Position numbers and translations under genes: made by a program. A DNA stretch of 64,000 nucleotides, from positions 86,477 through 150,476 of the forward strand of contig JAKQEK010000014.1 of NCBI GenBank assembly GCA_029558535.1, in the 5' to 3' direction. This DNA comes from Bacteroidota bacterium. Lineage in GTDB: Bacteria > Bacteroidota > Bacteroidia > Bacteroidales > ML635J-15. Shown here one piece after another: positions 28,794-38,623 of the stretch (its first letter is position 1; every line of letters begins with the position of its first letter). The notes below the pieces were generated by a model that had not been told where the DNA came from, searched no databases, and was given only the letters and a program-made list of their open reading frames with translations.

Positions 28794-30251
28794 ATGAGTA
28801 TTTTAAGTAATCTTGAACCAAAAAATGTATGGCAATATTTTGAACAAATAACTCAAGTGCCAAGACCATCAAAAAAAGAAGAAAAAATTATAGCATTTCT
28901 GCTAGATTTTGCAAAAAAGAACAATCTTGAGGCTAAACGCGACAAAATTGGCAATGTGCTGATAAAAAAACCTGCAAGTCCGGGTATGGAAAATTTGAAA
29001 TCCGTTTTGTTGCAAAGTCACATGGACATGGTTTGCGAAGCAAATAGAGATGTGAAAATTGATTTTGACAACGATCCAATTACTCCGGTTATTGAAGGCG
29101 AATGGGTTGCAGCTAAAGGCACCACACTAGGAGCAGATGACGGAATTGGGATGGCAGCTGAAATGGCAATACTTACTGATAATTCGTTAAAACATGGGCC
29201 TTTGGAGTGTCTGTTCACTGTTGATGAAGAAACTGGGCTAACAGGTGCTTTTGAAATACAACCGGGCTTTTTTGAATCAAAAATTCTGCTTAATCTCGAT
29301 TCCGAAGATGAAGGGGAAATTTTTATCGGATGTGCCGGAGGTATTGATGCAGTTGCAACTTTCAATTTCAAAAACGAACCTGTCCCCTCAAACCACTCTG
29401 CATTTAAAATTACCGTTAATGGATTAAAAGGTGGACATAGCGGAGATGAAATTCACAAAGGCTATGGTAATTCGAATAAAATGGCAAACAGGTTCTTATT
29501 CCTCTTTACCGATAATTTTGACATCAGATTAGCAAATTTCGATGGTGGAAATAAAAGAAACGCAATCCCACGTGAGGCAGAATTTGTATTTTCAATAGAA
29601 AAAGACAAAATCAGTCAAATGCAAAAAGATTTTGAAATTCTAAAAAAGAATATCATTAACGAAATAGAATTGACAGAACCAAATATCAATATTATTATTG
29701 AAGCAGTTTCAAATCCCGAAACTGTAATTGACAAACAAACTCAGAAAAACTTAAGCTATGCATTATATGCATGTCCTCATGGAGTTCATGCCTGGAGTCC
29801 CGCTATACCCGGCTTTGTTGAGACATCAACAAATCTTGCATCAGTTAAATTTGATGGGAACAAAATAATTGTTGTTACGAGTCAGCGTAGTTCTGTAGAA
29901 TCAGGTAAAAAAGATATCAATTATATGGTTAAATCTGTATTTGAGTTGGCAGGAGCAACAGTAGAATCAGGCGATGGCTATCCCGGTTGGGCACCAAATC
30001 CAAAATCAGAAATACTTACAATTGCAGAAAAATCATACGAAAGATTATTTGGCAAAAAGCCAGTAGTAAGAGCCATTCACGCTGGTTTGGAATGTGGATT
30101 GTTTCTCGAAAAATACCCTGATCTTGATATGATTTCATTTGGACCAACCCTAAGAGGAGTACATGCTCCGGGAGAGAAGGTGGAAATTAAAACAGTTAAA
30201 ATGTGGTATGATCATTTAATTGATGTATTAAAGAATATCCCACAGAAATAA
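28794..30251 (+). CDS. pepD: Aminoacyl-histidine dipeptidase (Xaa-His dipeptidase)
   Basis: The 485-residue M20C peptidase hydrolyses dipeptides such as those ending in histidine. The zinc motifs are clear: His76/Asp78 in LLQSHMDMVCE, Asp115-Asp116 in LGADDGIGMA, and Glu145-Glu146 in DEETGLTGAF. Late family motifs follow (AIHAGLECGLF, PGEKVEI). The length is normal for PepD and there is no signal peptide, so it is cytoplasmic. A strong hairpin terminator follows its stop codon directly. Confidence 0.95.
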   Translation: MSILSNLEPKNVWQYFEQITQVPRPSKKEEKIIAFLLDFAKKNNLEAKRDKIGNVLIKKPASPGMENLKSVLLQSHMDMVCEANRDVKIDFDNDPITPVIEGEWVAAKGTTLGADDGIGMAAEMAILTDNSLKHGPLECLFTVDEETGLTGAFEIQPGFFESKILLNLDSEDEGEIFIGCAGGIDAVATFNFKNEPVPSNHSAFKITVNGLKGGHSGDEIHKGYGNSNKMANRFLFLFTDNFDIRLANFDGGNKRNAIPREAEFVFSIEKDKISQMQKDFEILKKNIINEIELTEPNINIIIEAVSNPETVIDKQTQKNLSYALYACPHGVHAWSPAIPGFVETSTNLASVKFDGNKIIVVTSQRSSVESGKKDINYMVKSVFELAGATVESGDGYPGWAPNPKSEILTIAEKSYERLFGKKPVVRAIHAGLECGLFLEKYPDLDMISFGPTLRGVHAPGEKVEIKTVKMWYDHLIDVLKNIPQK

Positions 30252-30255
30252 ATTT

Positions 30256-30285
30256 AAAAAGAGCTGTTGTATGACAGCTCTTTTT
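30256..30285 (+). terminator. Rho-independent terminator after pepD
   Basis: A perfect 12-bp stem AAAAAGAGCTGT/ACAGCTCTTTTT with a 6-nt loop, ending in a T run, 5 nt after the pepD stop. A longer reading frame of the next gene would start inside this hairpin, which argues for its later start. Confidence 0.85.
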
Positions 30286-30309
30286 AGTATTTTTGTAAAA
30301 AAAAGTAAA

Positions 30310-30543
30310 ATGGTAAATTGGATTATACGTATTTTGATATTTGTTTTAGCTGCAGTAATTATTTATCTATTGTATAAAAGTTTTGTCCCTTCGCAAAAGA
30401 ATAAAAATCAATCAACTTTAAAAAACACTTCTTCCAATCCAAAATCTGTTGCTGACGAATTATTAAAACTTCAAAACCTTAAAGAAGAAGGCATAATAAC
30501 TGAAGAAGAATTTCAAAAAATGAAGAAAAAGTTAATTGATTGA
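30310..30543 (+). CDS. Small membrane protein with SHOCT-like C-terminus
   Basis: The 77-residue product has a single hydrophobic helix (IIRILIFVLAAVIIYLLYKSF, about 5-24), a polar Ser/Asn/Lys linker, and a C-terminal SHOCT-type helix pair (VADELLKLQNLKEEGIITEEEFQKMKKKLI, split here as VADELLKLQNLKEEG and IITEEEFQKMKKKL). SHOCT (short C-terminal) modules are oligomerisation helices found at the ends of many small bacterial proteins. The start at 30310 lies just after the pepD terminator. The role is unknown. Confidence 0.75.
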   Translation: MVNWIIRILIFVLAAVIIYLLYKSFVPSQKNKNQSTLKNTSSNPKSVADELLKLQNLKEEGIITEEEFQKMKKKLID

Positions 30544-30647
30544 TTATTTCTTCATTAAACGAATTAAATCACTTCTATTTATAAGTTGCTTCTAAAGTTC
30601 AATTAGTAATTTTTTATCAAAATATTTTCAATTTTAAATTTTTAGTT

Positions 30648-30655
30648 TATATTTG
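30648..30655 (+). promoter_or_regulatory. -7 promoter element of the surface-protein operon
   Basis: TATATTTG matches TAnnTTTG, 21 nt before the start codon, and would drive the four exported-protein genes that follow. Confidence 0.45.
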
Positions 30656-30676
30656 TCATGAGAAAAGACCAAAATC

Positions 30677-33103
30677 ATGAAAAATAAATCTTTATTTTTA
30701 CTATTTTTATTGACAATTTTGTCAATCGAAACAGTCAAGTCCCAAACAGAAATTTTAAAAAGAATAGGTCAAACACCAGGTGGTGCAGCACATCATGTTA
30801 ACTGGATTGAAGATCAGCAAAAACTTATTGTTGGTTGTGGAGGAAGTTTGTGGGTTTATGATATGCAAAATCCCGCAGAACCTGTAATAGTGGCTAAAAG
30901 AGCATTTATGCAACTCATCCAGGCAACTGATTTATACGGAGATATTTTATTCGCAGCAGCCGAAAGTGATGGTTTGTATGCCCTTGATTTCACAAGTGAT
31001 AGTTTGACTATTTTAGATTTATATAGTCCACTTACATTTCAATATACTGGTCAACCTCAATCTATTTTTGATTTTTCACGTAGCTATGACACGCTTTTCG
31101 TACCTGTTTACAGTGATTTTTATAAAAGTGTCAGAGTTGTTACTTATAATCAGGAGGATGGTTTCACAGAACTGTATGATTATAATTTTCAACTAGGAAT
31201 ATCTCCGGCAGTAAAAAACGGTGCAAGATGTATTTCGATTAACGACAAATATATTGCAGTAGGAAAACAAAAAATGCCATTGGAAATATTCCAAAAAGGA
31301 GAAATTTATATTTTTAATAGATATTATCCCTATAATAAAATTTGTTCTTACGAAGATAGCCTTCTGAACAAAGTGCAAAGATTGAAATTTGCCGATTTAA
31401 ATGAGGATATTTTATTCGCATGTGCCGGTTCTACAAATGCAGGATTGTCTTCTCACTTTTTCGCTTTTCATATTGATGAAAATAATATTATTCCCGTTGA
31501 CACATTTTCAATTGGTTTAGGCGGTATTGGATTAGGATTACCTATTGTAAGTGCAGTTAATATAACTAATATGGACTCACGAAATGATACAATTTTTCTC
31601 GCAACCACTTGCTGGGTAGATACAGATAATTACCAAGCTGGTGAAAACTTCTCCTTTATTCCGGTACTTGATGCTACCAATCTCCCCGAACAACCAATGA
31701 GTTATGACGCACATTTTTATGGAGGTTTATGGCATTTTGATGTTGCTCTAATGCATGGGACTCCTTATATGGCAATTGCTTCTGAATGGCTAGGCCTACT
31801 TATATCAGATATTACAAATTTCGACAATCCCTTGGATACACTGTTAATGACTTCAACCGGTGGTTGGATTCACAACACAGAAACTACAGGGGATACTTTA
31901 TGGGTTGCCAGCGAGGGCTGGGGATTAGCTGTTTACAAAACAGACAGTTTATTATTTGAAAACGGTTATAACACAGATGCTATGATAATGCATAAATATC
32001 AAGCATACCCGGGACATTATTTTGTTTCTGACTTTGAATTCATAAATGATACCCTTTTGTATTTATCAAGCGGACATGTCTTCAATCTTAAAAATTGGTT
32101 TACCGGAGGTGAAACTGAGTTTGTTAGCCAAGAAAATATGGGAGCATTCATTACAAAGATGGTTAAGATAAGAACAAATCTTGGGACAAGATTTGTTCTT
32201 GGTAAAGGAGTTTGGTTATTGTCAGACTTAGAAATGGGGTTTTTCAATCCCGAAACCGGTGAAGTTTTTGGAGATGATATTCTACTAAATAATGAGCCTA
32301 CCGCATTTGATGTTTCTGATGACGTTTTATTTTACCCTTATAGGACTTTGCCTTATCTCCAACAGGGAGACGTACATATAGTTGCTGCAAAAATTGAAAA
32401 TGATGAGTTAACTATTCTTGAAGATATGTTATTTAAAACAAACACTATTGATATAGTTGGAGCAGTTGATGCTGAAGAAAACATTGTTGTAATAGGATCA
32501 GGTGCGACTTTTACCTGGTATGAGTGGACAGGTGAGGAATTTGTAATTATCAATTCTTTTACTCATAGCAATACAGCACAAATGGCTTCGGGAGTAAAAA
32601 TAAAAAATAATTTATTATATGCTTCGTATCGTTATGACGGGCTAAAAGTTATTGATATGAACGATGGTACAGAACTGGCATATTTTAAAGGCAGTGGTGG
32701 ATATGACGGAATAGGTGGGTCAGGAAATAGTATTGTAAATGTTGGAAACGACGGTAAAATATACCTTTCTGATTTTTATTCAGGTGTATTTATTATTAAT
32801 GCATATGATTTAACGATAAACATTCAAAATGAATTTAGCAAAATGCCTGTTGAAAACGAATTTTTCACTGTTTATCCAAATCCTGCAACAGACGAATTTA
32901 CAATTTTATTAAATGATAAAACCGGTAACGACAAAACAGCAATAAAAATTACCGATATAACAGGTAAAGAAATAATTAGTAATATTAAAATTGAGAATGA
33001 TGTTATCACAATTCAAACGGAAAAATGGCAATCAGGTATTTATTTTATAAGCATTACACAAAACAATAAAATTTTAAAAACTGAAAGAATTATCATAAAC
33101 TAA
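30677..33103 (+). CDS. T9SS-exported LVIVD-like beta-propeller protein
   Basis: The 808-residue product has a signal peptide (1-22, ending VKSQ). The body is a series of propeller-like blades with LVIVD-type patterns (GGSLWVYDMQNPAEPVIV, DGLKVIDMNDGTELAYF). The C-terminal sorting domain starts at YPNPATDEFTI and ends TERIIIN. It should be translocated to the surface and anchored or released by the type IX system. It is the first gene of a four-gene run with 19, 7 and 2 nt gaps, so the four are co-transcribed. No catalytic residues are obvious; a binding role is likely. Confidence 0.75.
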   Translation: MKNKSLFLLFLLTILSIETVKSQTEILKRIGQTPGGAAHHVNWIEDQQKLIVGCGGSLWVYDMQNPAEPVIVAKRAFMQLIQATDLYGDILFAAAESDGLYALDFTSDSLTILDLYSPLTFQYTGQPQSIFDFSRSYDTLFVPVYSDFYKSVRVVTYNQEDGFTELYDYNFQLGISPAVKNGARCISINDKYIAVGKQKMPLEIFQKGEIYIFNRYYPYNKICSYEDSLLNKVQRLKFADLNEDILFACAGSTNAGLSSHFFAFHIDENNIIPVDTFSIGLGGIGLGLPIVSAVNITNMDSRNDTIFLATTCWVDTDNYQAGENFSFIPVLDATNLPEQPMSYDAHFYGGLWHFDVALMHGTPYMAIASEWLGLLISDITNFDNPLDTLLMTSTGGWIHNTETTGDTLWVASEGWGLAVYKTDSLLFENGYNTDAMIMHKYQAYPGHYFVSDFEFINDTLLYLSSGHVFNLKNWFTGGETEFVSQENMGAFITKMVKIRTNLGTRFVLGKGVWLLSDLEMGFFNPETGEVFGDDILLNNEPTAFDVSDDVLFYPYRTLPYLQQGDVHIVAAKIENDELTILEDMLFKTNTIDIVGAVDAEENIVVIGSGATFTWYEWTGEEFVIINSFTHSNTAQMASGVKIKNNLLYASYRYDGLKVIDMNDGTELAYFKGSGGYDGIGGSGNSIVNVGNDGKIYLSDFYSGVFIINAYDLTINIQNEFSKMPVENEFFTVYPNPATDEFTILLNDKTGNDKTAIKITDITGKEIISNIKIENDVITIQTEKWQSGIYFISITQNNKILKTERIIIN

Positions 33104-33122
33104 GAAATTCAAACTCTAAAAT

Positions 33123-34703
33123 ATGAAATCAATGAAAATTAAAACTATGTTTATTAAACATATTGCTATTGTATTACTGATATTTTATAATAGCATGTGC
33201 ATGGCTCAAACAGAATGGACTTATTTTTCAGAAGAACCGATACTTGCGATGGATCCGCTTGTATCATGGGGAGCATACGGACAGCCTACTGTACTGATTC
33301 ACGATGACACAATTCGCATGTGGTATGCGGTAGCAGAAACTACCCCAACTGACCCTGTTGTGCGGGGAAGAATACATTACGCATGGTCGCTTGATGGCTA
33401 CACCTGGAACAAACACCCAAATAATCCGGTTTTTGATGTTGGTGAATCGGGACAATGGGATGATGAATGGCTTGATACTCCGGGGATACTTTGGGATGGT
33501 AATGAATTTAAACTTTACTACTATGCTGATTCAGAATATTTTGCAGGCAATTTAGATAATACTGCGATAGGACTAGCTACTTCTCCTGACGGGATTAATT
33601 GGACACGCCAGGGTAAGGTTCTTGATATGGGAGGACCCGACGAATGGGATGGTCATCACATTGAGTTACCAGCTTTGTACTATGATAGTGAAATTGGACT
33701 ATATGCAATGCTTTATACAGGAGCTGACAGATCAAACTATCCATTAGTAGGTTTTATTAAAATTGGACTGGCTATATCTTTTGACGGTTACGAATGGATG
33801 AAATGGCCTACAAATCCTGTTATGGATGTTGGTACCTACCCTTCATTTAACGATATTGGTGTAGCAGGTCCGGCGATTGTTGAAACTGACGGAATATTTG
33901 AAATGTGGTACTCAGGCATACAAGCATTTGCTCCAGAATATAGTTCCTACGATTCGCTTAAAATAGGATATGCTGTAAGCTTAAACGGAACAAGTTGGAT
34001 ACAATATCCGGGAAATCCTGTTTTAAAAGCAACTCCCGGAGACAGCACTGTTTTTTGGGCTATTGGAGTTGTTTGGGACGATTCAGACAATCTTTATAAA
34101 ATGTATTTCGAAAGTCATCATTGGCAATACGAAGAACCAACTCAACCAGGCGTATTTAATTCGATGAATGCTATTTTTTATGCCACAGCTCCACGAACGG
34201 TAATTTATTCACCCGAATGTAGCACTTCTGTAAGCGATGACATTACGATATTTACTGGTGGAAGTACACAACTTGAAGCACAAGGCGGCGAATTTTATCA
34301 ATGGGATCCGGCTGATGGTCTTAGCAGCACTGATATTGCAAATCCCATTGCATCACCTGAGGAAACAACAACATACACTGTTTTAATTGTCAGCGAAACT
34401 TGTATTACAAAAGAGGAAGTAACTGTTACAGTTTTCGATAATTCACAAATACTTGACAACTTTGCTGACTTTCAGTTTAAAATCTTCCCCAATCCAGCAA
34501 ATTCAAACTCGGAAATATATTCAAATTATAACTTTAAAAATTCTCATATAACGATAAGCAATGTTTTAGGTCAAATAGTTTACACAGGAACAATAAATAA
34601 TGGAAATAAATTATTTATTGCAAAAGAACTTAATCCGGGATTATATAATATTAAAATTACTGAAAACGAATCTATATTTAATACTAAAATAATTATTAAA
34701 TAA
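33123..34703 (+). CDS. T9SS-exported GH43/GH32-like five-bladed propeller protein, paralogue A
   Basis: The 526-residue product has a leader ending MCMAQ. It has repeated blades of the GH43/GH32/DUF377 clan type (YAWSLDGYTWNKHPNNPVF, GLATSPDGINWTRQG, IGYAVSLNGTSWIQYPGNPV). A PKD/Ig-like domain (ECSTSV ... TTYTVLIVSETC) and a C-terminal sorting domain (FPNPANSNSEIYS) follow. The pattern 'x-S-x-D-G-x-x-W' is shared with family 43 enzymes, but I cannot place a full Asp/Asp/Glu catalytic set, so sugar binding without hydrolysis is possible. It is a close paralogue of the next gene. Confidence 0.7.
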   Translation: MKSMKIKTMFIKHIAIVLLIFYNSMCMAQTEWTYFSEEPILAMDPLVSWGAYGQPTVLIHDDTIRMWYAVAETTPTDPVVRGRIHYAWSLDGYTWNKHPNNPVFDVGESGQWDDEWLDTPGILWDGNEFKLYYYADSEYFAGNLDNTAIGLATSPDGINWTRQGKVLDMGGPDEWDGHHIELPALYYDSEIGLYAMLYTGADRSNYPLVGFIKIGLAISFDGYEWMKWPTNPVMDVGTYPSFNDIGVAGPAIVETDGIFEMWYSGIQAFAPEYSSYDSLKIGYAVSLNGTSWIQYPGNPVLKATPGDSTVFWAIGVVWDDSDNLYKMYFESHHWQYEEPTQPGVFNSMNAIFYATAPRTVIYSPECSTSVSDDITIFTGGSTQLEAQGGEFYQWDPADGLSSTDIANPIASPEETTTYTVLIVSETCITKEEVTVTVFDNSQILDNFADFQFKIFPNPANSNSEIYSNYNFKNSHITISNVLGQIVYTGTINNGNKLFIAKELNPGLYNIKITENESIFNTKIIIK

Positions 34704-34710
34704 AACTTTT

Positions 34711-36201
34711 ATGGAGCGTTTTTGTGTAATAGCATTTGCTTGCTTTTTAACCATAAATTGTGCAAATCTATCTGCTCAAACCAATTGGATTAAATATTCA
34801 AACAATCCTGTCAAAGAATGGAGCGCACAAGCTTCTTGTATTATTGAGGAAGGAACCATTAAAATGTGGTATGCATCAGGACATCTTGGTGTATCAAGAA
34901 TAAAAGCTGCATGGTCGAATGATGGTATAAATTGGAATAATTATAATGATGGTAATCCCGTTTTACCATTAGGAGAATTATCAGAATGGGATTATGCTTG
35001 GCAAGATACTCCCGAAATATTAAAAATAGAAGATACTTACTATTTATTTTATTATGGAGACTCTACGACACGACTACTCTACTTCATAGGTACATATGAT
35101 TCAATAACATGTGCAATCGGATTAGCAAAATCTAATGACGCTGAAAACTGGACAAAATCAACATTTAACCCTGTTTTTACCAAGGGTGACAGTATTGATT
35201 TTGACGGCAGGTGGATTGAATCACCGACAGTAATTTTTAATGAAAACACATCTCAATTTTATATGTGGTACAGTGGAATGCCGTGGGGTTTAATTTGTAA
35301 AACAGGTATGGCGATTTCTGATGATGCTGAAATATGGCAAAAACATCCAAATAATCCTATAGTATCTGTTGGTCCATTTTTTTACGATTTTGTTGGAGTT
35401 TATACTCCATGTGTAATCAAATCAGAAAATATATACGAAATGTGGTACTCTGCCATGCCTCCGGTCGAAGAATCATGGGATTCTTTAACAATAGCATATG
35501 CTGTTTCAATTGACGGGATTAATTGGCTAAAATATCCGGGAAACCCTGTTTATGACAGATTTTATCCACCATTTTCCTCAGACAGTGATGGCGTCTCAAC
35601 ATGGGCCCCTGAAGTGATTTACATTTCTGATTCAAACAAATATCTTATGTATTATGATGGCTCTAATGGAATAAACTTAGCGATGTCGGACCGCGATGTT
35701 TTATTTTCGGAGAGTTGCGATTTTTATATTTCTGAAGATATTAGTATCAATCAAGGAGAATATATTCAACTACAAGCTCTGGGAGGTATTTTATACCATT
35801 GGCAACCGGAAGCCGGGCTTGACGACCCTTTTGCATCAAGCCCTATTGCCTCCCCGATTGAAACGACTACATACACAGTGTTAATTGTTAGTGAGGAATG
35901 TATAAATACCAAACAAGTAACTGTTTATGTTGAACCAGTATCAATTAGCAATAATTCTTATTTTGACTTCGGATTAAAGCTATACCCCAATCCTGCTTCA
36001 ATAAATTCTGAAATCTTTGCAAATTGCAATTTTATATCAGCAAATATTGTAGTTTCAAACATTTTTGGTCAAATAGTTTATTCAGGTACAATTGAAAATA
36101 ACCATAGAGTTCTTGACAGCAATTTGTTACCATCAGGACTTTACAATGTTAAAATTATTGAATCAAAGAATATTTTCCATATGAAGTTAATAATACAATA
36201 A
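34711..36201 (+). CDS. T9SS-exported GH43/GH32-like propeller protein, paralogue B
   Basis: The 496-residue product has the same layout as the preceding gene: leader ending LSAQ, five blades (AAWSNDGINWNNYN, CAIGLAKSNDAENWTKS, IAYAVSIDGINWLKYPGNPV), Ig-like linker ending TYTVLIVSEEC, and sorting domain (YPNPASINSEIFA). The C-terminal ~100 residues are very close in the two, showing a tandem duplication. It sits 7 nt after paralogue A. The substrate is unknown; glycan binding or cleavage outside the cell is the best inference. Confidence 0.7.
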   Translation: MERFCVIAFACFLTINCANLSAQTNWIKYSNNPVKEWSAQASCIIEEGTIKMWYASGHLGVSRIKAAWSNDGINWNNYNDGNPVLPLGELSEWDYAWQDTPEILKIEDTYYLFYYGDSTTRLLYFIGTYDSITCAIGLAKSNDAENWTKSTFNPVFTKGDSIDFDGRWIESPTVIFNENTSQFYMWYSGMPWGLICKTGMAISDDAEIWQKHPNNPIVSVGPFFYDFVGVYTPCVIKSENIYEMWYSAMPPVEESWDSLTIAYAVSIDGINWLKYPGNPVYDRFYPPFSSDSDGVSTWAPEVIYISDSNKYLMYYDGSNGINLAMSDRDVLFSESCDFYISEDISINQGEYIQLQALGGILYHWQPEAGLDDPFASSPIASPIETTTYTVLIVSEECINTKQVTVYVEPVSISNNSYFDFGLKLYPNPASINSEIFANCNFISANIVVSNIFGQIVYSGTIENNHRVLDSNLLPSGLYNVKIIESKNIFHMKLIIQ

Positions 36202-36203
36202 AT

Positions 36204-38450
36204 ATGAAAACTGTCATACCATTGTTAATTGTATTTATATTGCTATTTTTTTCGTTTGATGTGTACTGTGCAAATTATTATGTATCAAACAATGGTAACG
36301 ATTTAAACGATGGGACTTCTATTGATTTTCCATGGGAAACTATTGATAAAGTAAATAGTTTTATCTTCCAACCCGGAGATTCAGTTTTTTTTAAAGCAGG
36401 TCATACATGGCGAGGACAATTAAAAGCTAAGAGTGGTAATCTCGGCAATATTGTTTATTATGGTTCATACGGAGAAGGAACCAAACCGCTTATACTGGGT
36501 TCTATTGACATCAGTGATGAAAGTTTTTGGCAAATGTCACAACCAAATATCTGGACAACTCCTACGTTCAATATCAATGAAAACGAAATAATCTCAAACA
36601 ATTCATTTGATACTAATTTATCGGGTTGGATATTTCACACACAAGATGATGCAAATGCAACCGGGATTAGATACACAGATGAATATTTTTCAGCTCCGGC
36701 TTGTTTTCTTGTTTCTTGCGGTTCTTCAGGTACATATCCCTGGGAAATTCAATTTGCTAACCAAAATTTAACAATTCAGCAAGGTAAAACTTATGTATTG
36801 TCATTTTATGCCAAAGCAAGCCAGGATTTTTTCTTAAATTCTGTAATGCTTATGCAATCAGATTTCCCATATCAAATATATTTTGACGGAAATCCCGAAA
36901 CAGTTGGCCTAAATAATGATTGGAATTATTTCCAAATATTTTTCACATCAAATATTGACGCTGACGATGCTATGATCAACTTTTTGTTAGGTGGTATAAT
37001 TCCTGAAAATACTGAAGTTTTCTTCGATGATATAAGCTTTAAAGAAATAATTCTTAACACACAAATACAAACTGATATTGGAAATTTAATTTTTAATAAT
37101 GCCAATAGTTTTGGTGTAAAGAAATGGAATCTCACAGAGCTTGAAAATCAAGCAGACTATTGGTATGACAATCAAAATTTACAATTGTATTTATATAGCG
37201 AAACAAACCCTTCAATATATTATGAAAATATTGAGGCTGCACAGACAAAAAACATTATTGATTATGAAGGAGTAGAACATGCAGTTTTTGAAAATATTGA
37301 AATAAAATATGGATCTGCCCATGGTTTTGGAGGAGGTAATACAAACAATATAAGCATTAAGAATTGTGATATTTCATATATAGGTGGAGGCGCTATTTTT
37401 ATATCAGGATATGGATATATTAGGTATGGAAATGGCATAGAGTTTTGGCAAAATGCACAAAACAATTTAGTCGAAAAATGTAAAATATTTCAAATTTACG
37501 ATGCTGCAATTACAAATCAAAATGCTGGCAATATAGCTATCCAAACCAATCTTATCTTTAGGAATAATATGATTTCAAATTCAGAATGGTCTTTTGAGTA
37601 CTGGAATCGTCCGAGTGAATCGGTTACATCAAATATTTATTTTCTAAACAACACTTGTATTAGCGCTGGAGATACTTGGGCAAAAAACCAAAGAGATTTC
37701 GATCCAAGCATTAGAGGAGCACATCTTACTTTTTTTCAAAACGAAGCACAAACTTCTGATTTTTATATAATGAATAATATTTTTTACGAATCAGAATCTA
37801 CAATCCTTTATTGCTTAAGAGCCGAGGATTTGATTTTATTTAATTTTGGGCATAATTGCTGGTATCAAACAAAAACTGACACATTAGTTAAAATATATTA
37901 TGACGAAAACAATCCTCCTTATGTTGATATAGTTTATACAACAAATCAATTTAGCGATTATCAGACAAACTACTATACTGAATCTAACTCTTTTTTCGAA
38001 AACCCACTTTTTGTAAATGAAAATTTTAACAATTTCAATCTGTTTTATAATAGTCCATGCCTAGATGCTGGATATAATGGCCCAGTTGAATTACCTGTAG
38101 GAGAAACCGATTTTGCGGGAAACGACAGAATAATGCCTGGTTATGGAATGCCTCCGCCATTTATTGATATAGGATGTTACGAATATGATTGGAATTCAGC
38201 AAATCTTATAGAGAACCCTGAAAACTTTCTTAAAATTTTTCCGAACCCATCCAATGATTTCATTAATCTCGAGTCTAACTCAATAATCCAATCAATATCA
38301 GTCAGTGATTTATACGGAAAAGAGCTTATAAATTTAGCGTCAAATAATTATTTCAACATAATTGATATAGCTTCCTTTGCATCCGGGACATATGTTCTCA
38401 AAATAAAAACGAATGATAAAATAGTCATTCGCAAATTAACAAAAATATAA
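36204..38450 (+). CDS. T9SS-exported parallel beta-helix protein with CBM-like insert
   Basis: The 748-residue product has a leader ending YCAN. The opening YYVSNNGNDLNDGTSIDFPW with ETIDKVN is the usual start of right-handed parallel beta-helix proteins of the pectate-lyase/poly-mannuronate type. A carbohydrate-binding-like sandwich follows (about 130-275: NSFDTNLSGWIF ... LTIQQGKTYVLSFYAKAS), then helix coils rich in NNISIKNCDI repeats, and a sorting domain (FPNPSNDFINLES). Its gene starts 2 nt after the preceding stop, closing the operon. Polysaccharide lyase or binding activity is likely; no catalytic site is assigned. Confidence 0.75.
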   Translation: MKTVIPLLIVFILLFFSFDVYCANYYVSNNGNDLNDGTSIDFPWETIDKVNSFIFQPGDSVFFKAGHTWRGQLKAKSGNLGNIVYYGSYGEGTKPLILGSIDISDESFWQMSQPNIWTTPTFNINENEIISNNSFDTNLSGWIFHTQDDANATGIRYTDEYFSAPACFLVSCGSSGTYPWEIQFANQNLTIQQGKTYVLSFYAKASQDFFLNSVMLMQSDFPYQIYFDGNPETVGLNNDWNYFQIFFTSNIDADDAMINFLLGGIIPENTEVFFDDISFKEIILNTQIQTDIGNLIFNNANSFGVKKWNLTELENQADYWYDNQNLQLYLYSETNPSIYYENIEAAQTKNIIDYEGVEHAVFENIEIKYGSAHGFGGGNTNNISIKNCDISYIGGGAIFISGYGYIRYGNGIEFWQNAQNNLVEKCKIFQIYDAAITNQNAGNIAIQTNLIFRNNMISNSEWSFEYWNRPSESVTSNIYFLNNTCISAGDTWAKNQRDFDPSIRGAHLTFFQNEAQTSDFYIMNNIFYESESTILYCLRAEDLILFNFGHNCWYQTKTDTLVKIYYDENNPPYVDIVYTTNQFSDYQTNYYTESNSFFENPLFVNENFNNFNLFYNSPCLDAGYNGPVELPVGETDFAGNDRIMPGYGMPPPFIDIGCYEYDWNSANLIENPENFLKIFPNPSNDFINLESNSIIQSISVSDLYGKELINLASNNYFNIIDIASFASGTYVLKIKTNDKIVIRKLTKI

Positions 38451-38623
38451 TATTTATTTTCATTCGTCGAAATTATGTATCTATATCTTGTAAACACAAT
38501 CTCAGTTAGATTAAATTTTACTTTAATCAAAGAAGACTTGTTGAAAATCAACTTTTTTCTCAATTAAAATTGAATCAACAAATCGATATATTTTTTACTT
38601 TTACGCATTAAAAAAACGGAAAT

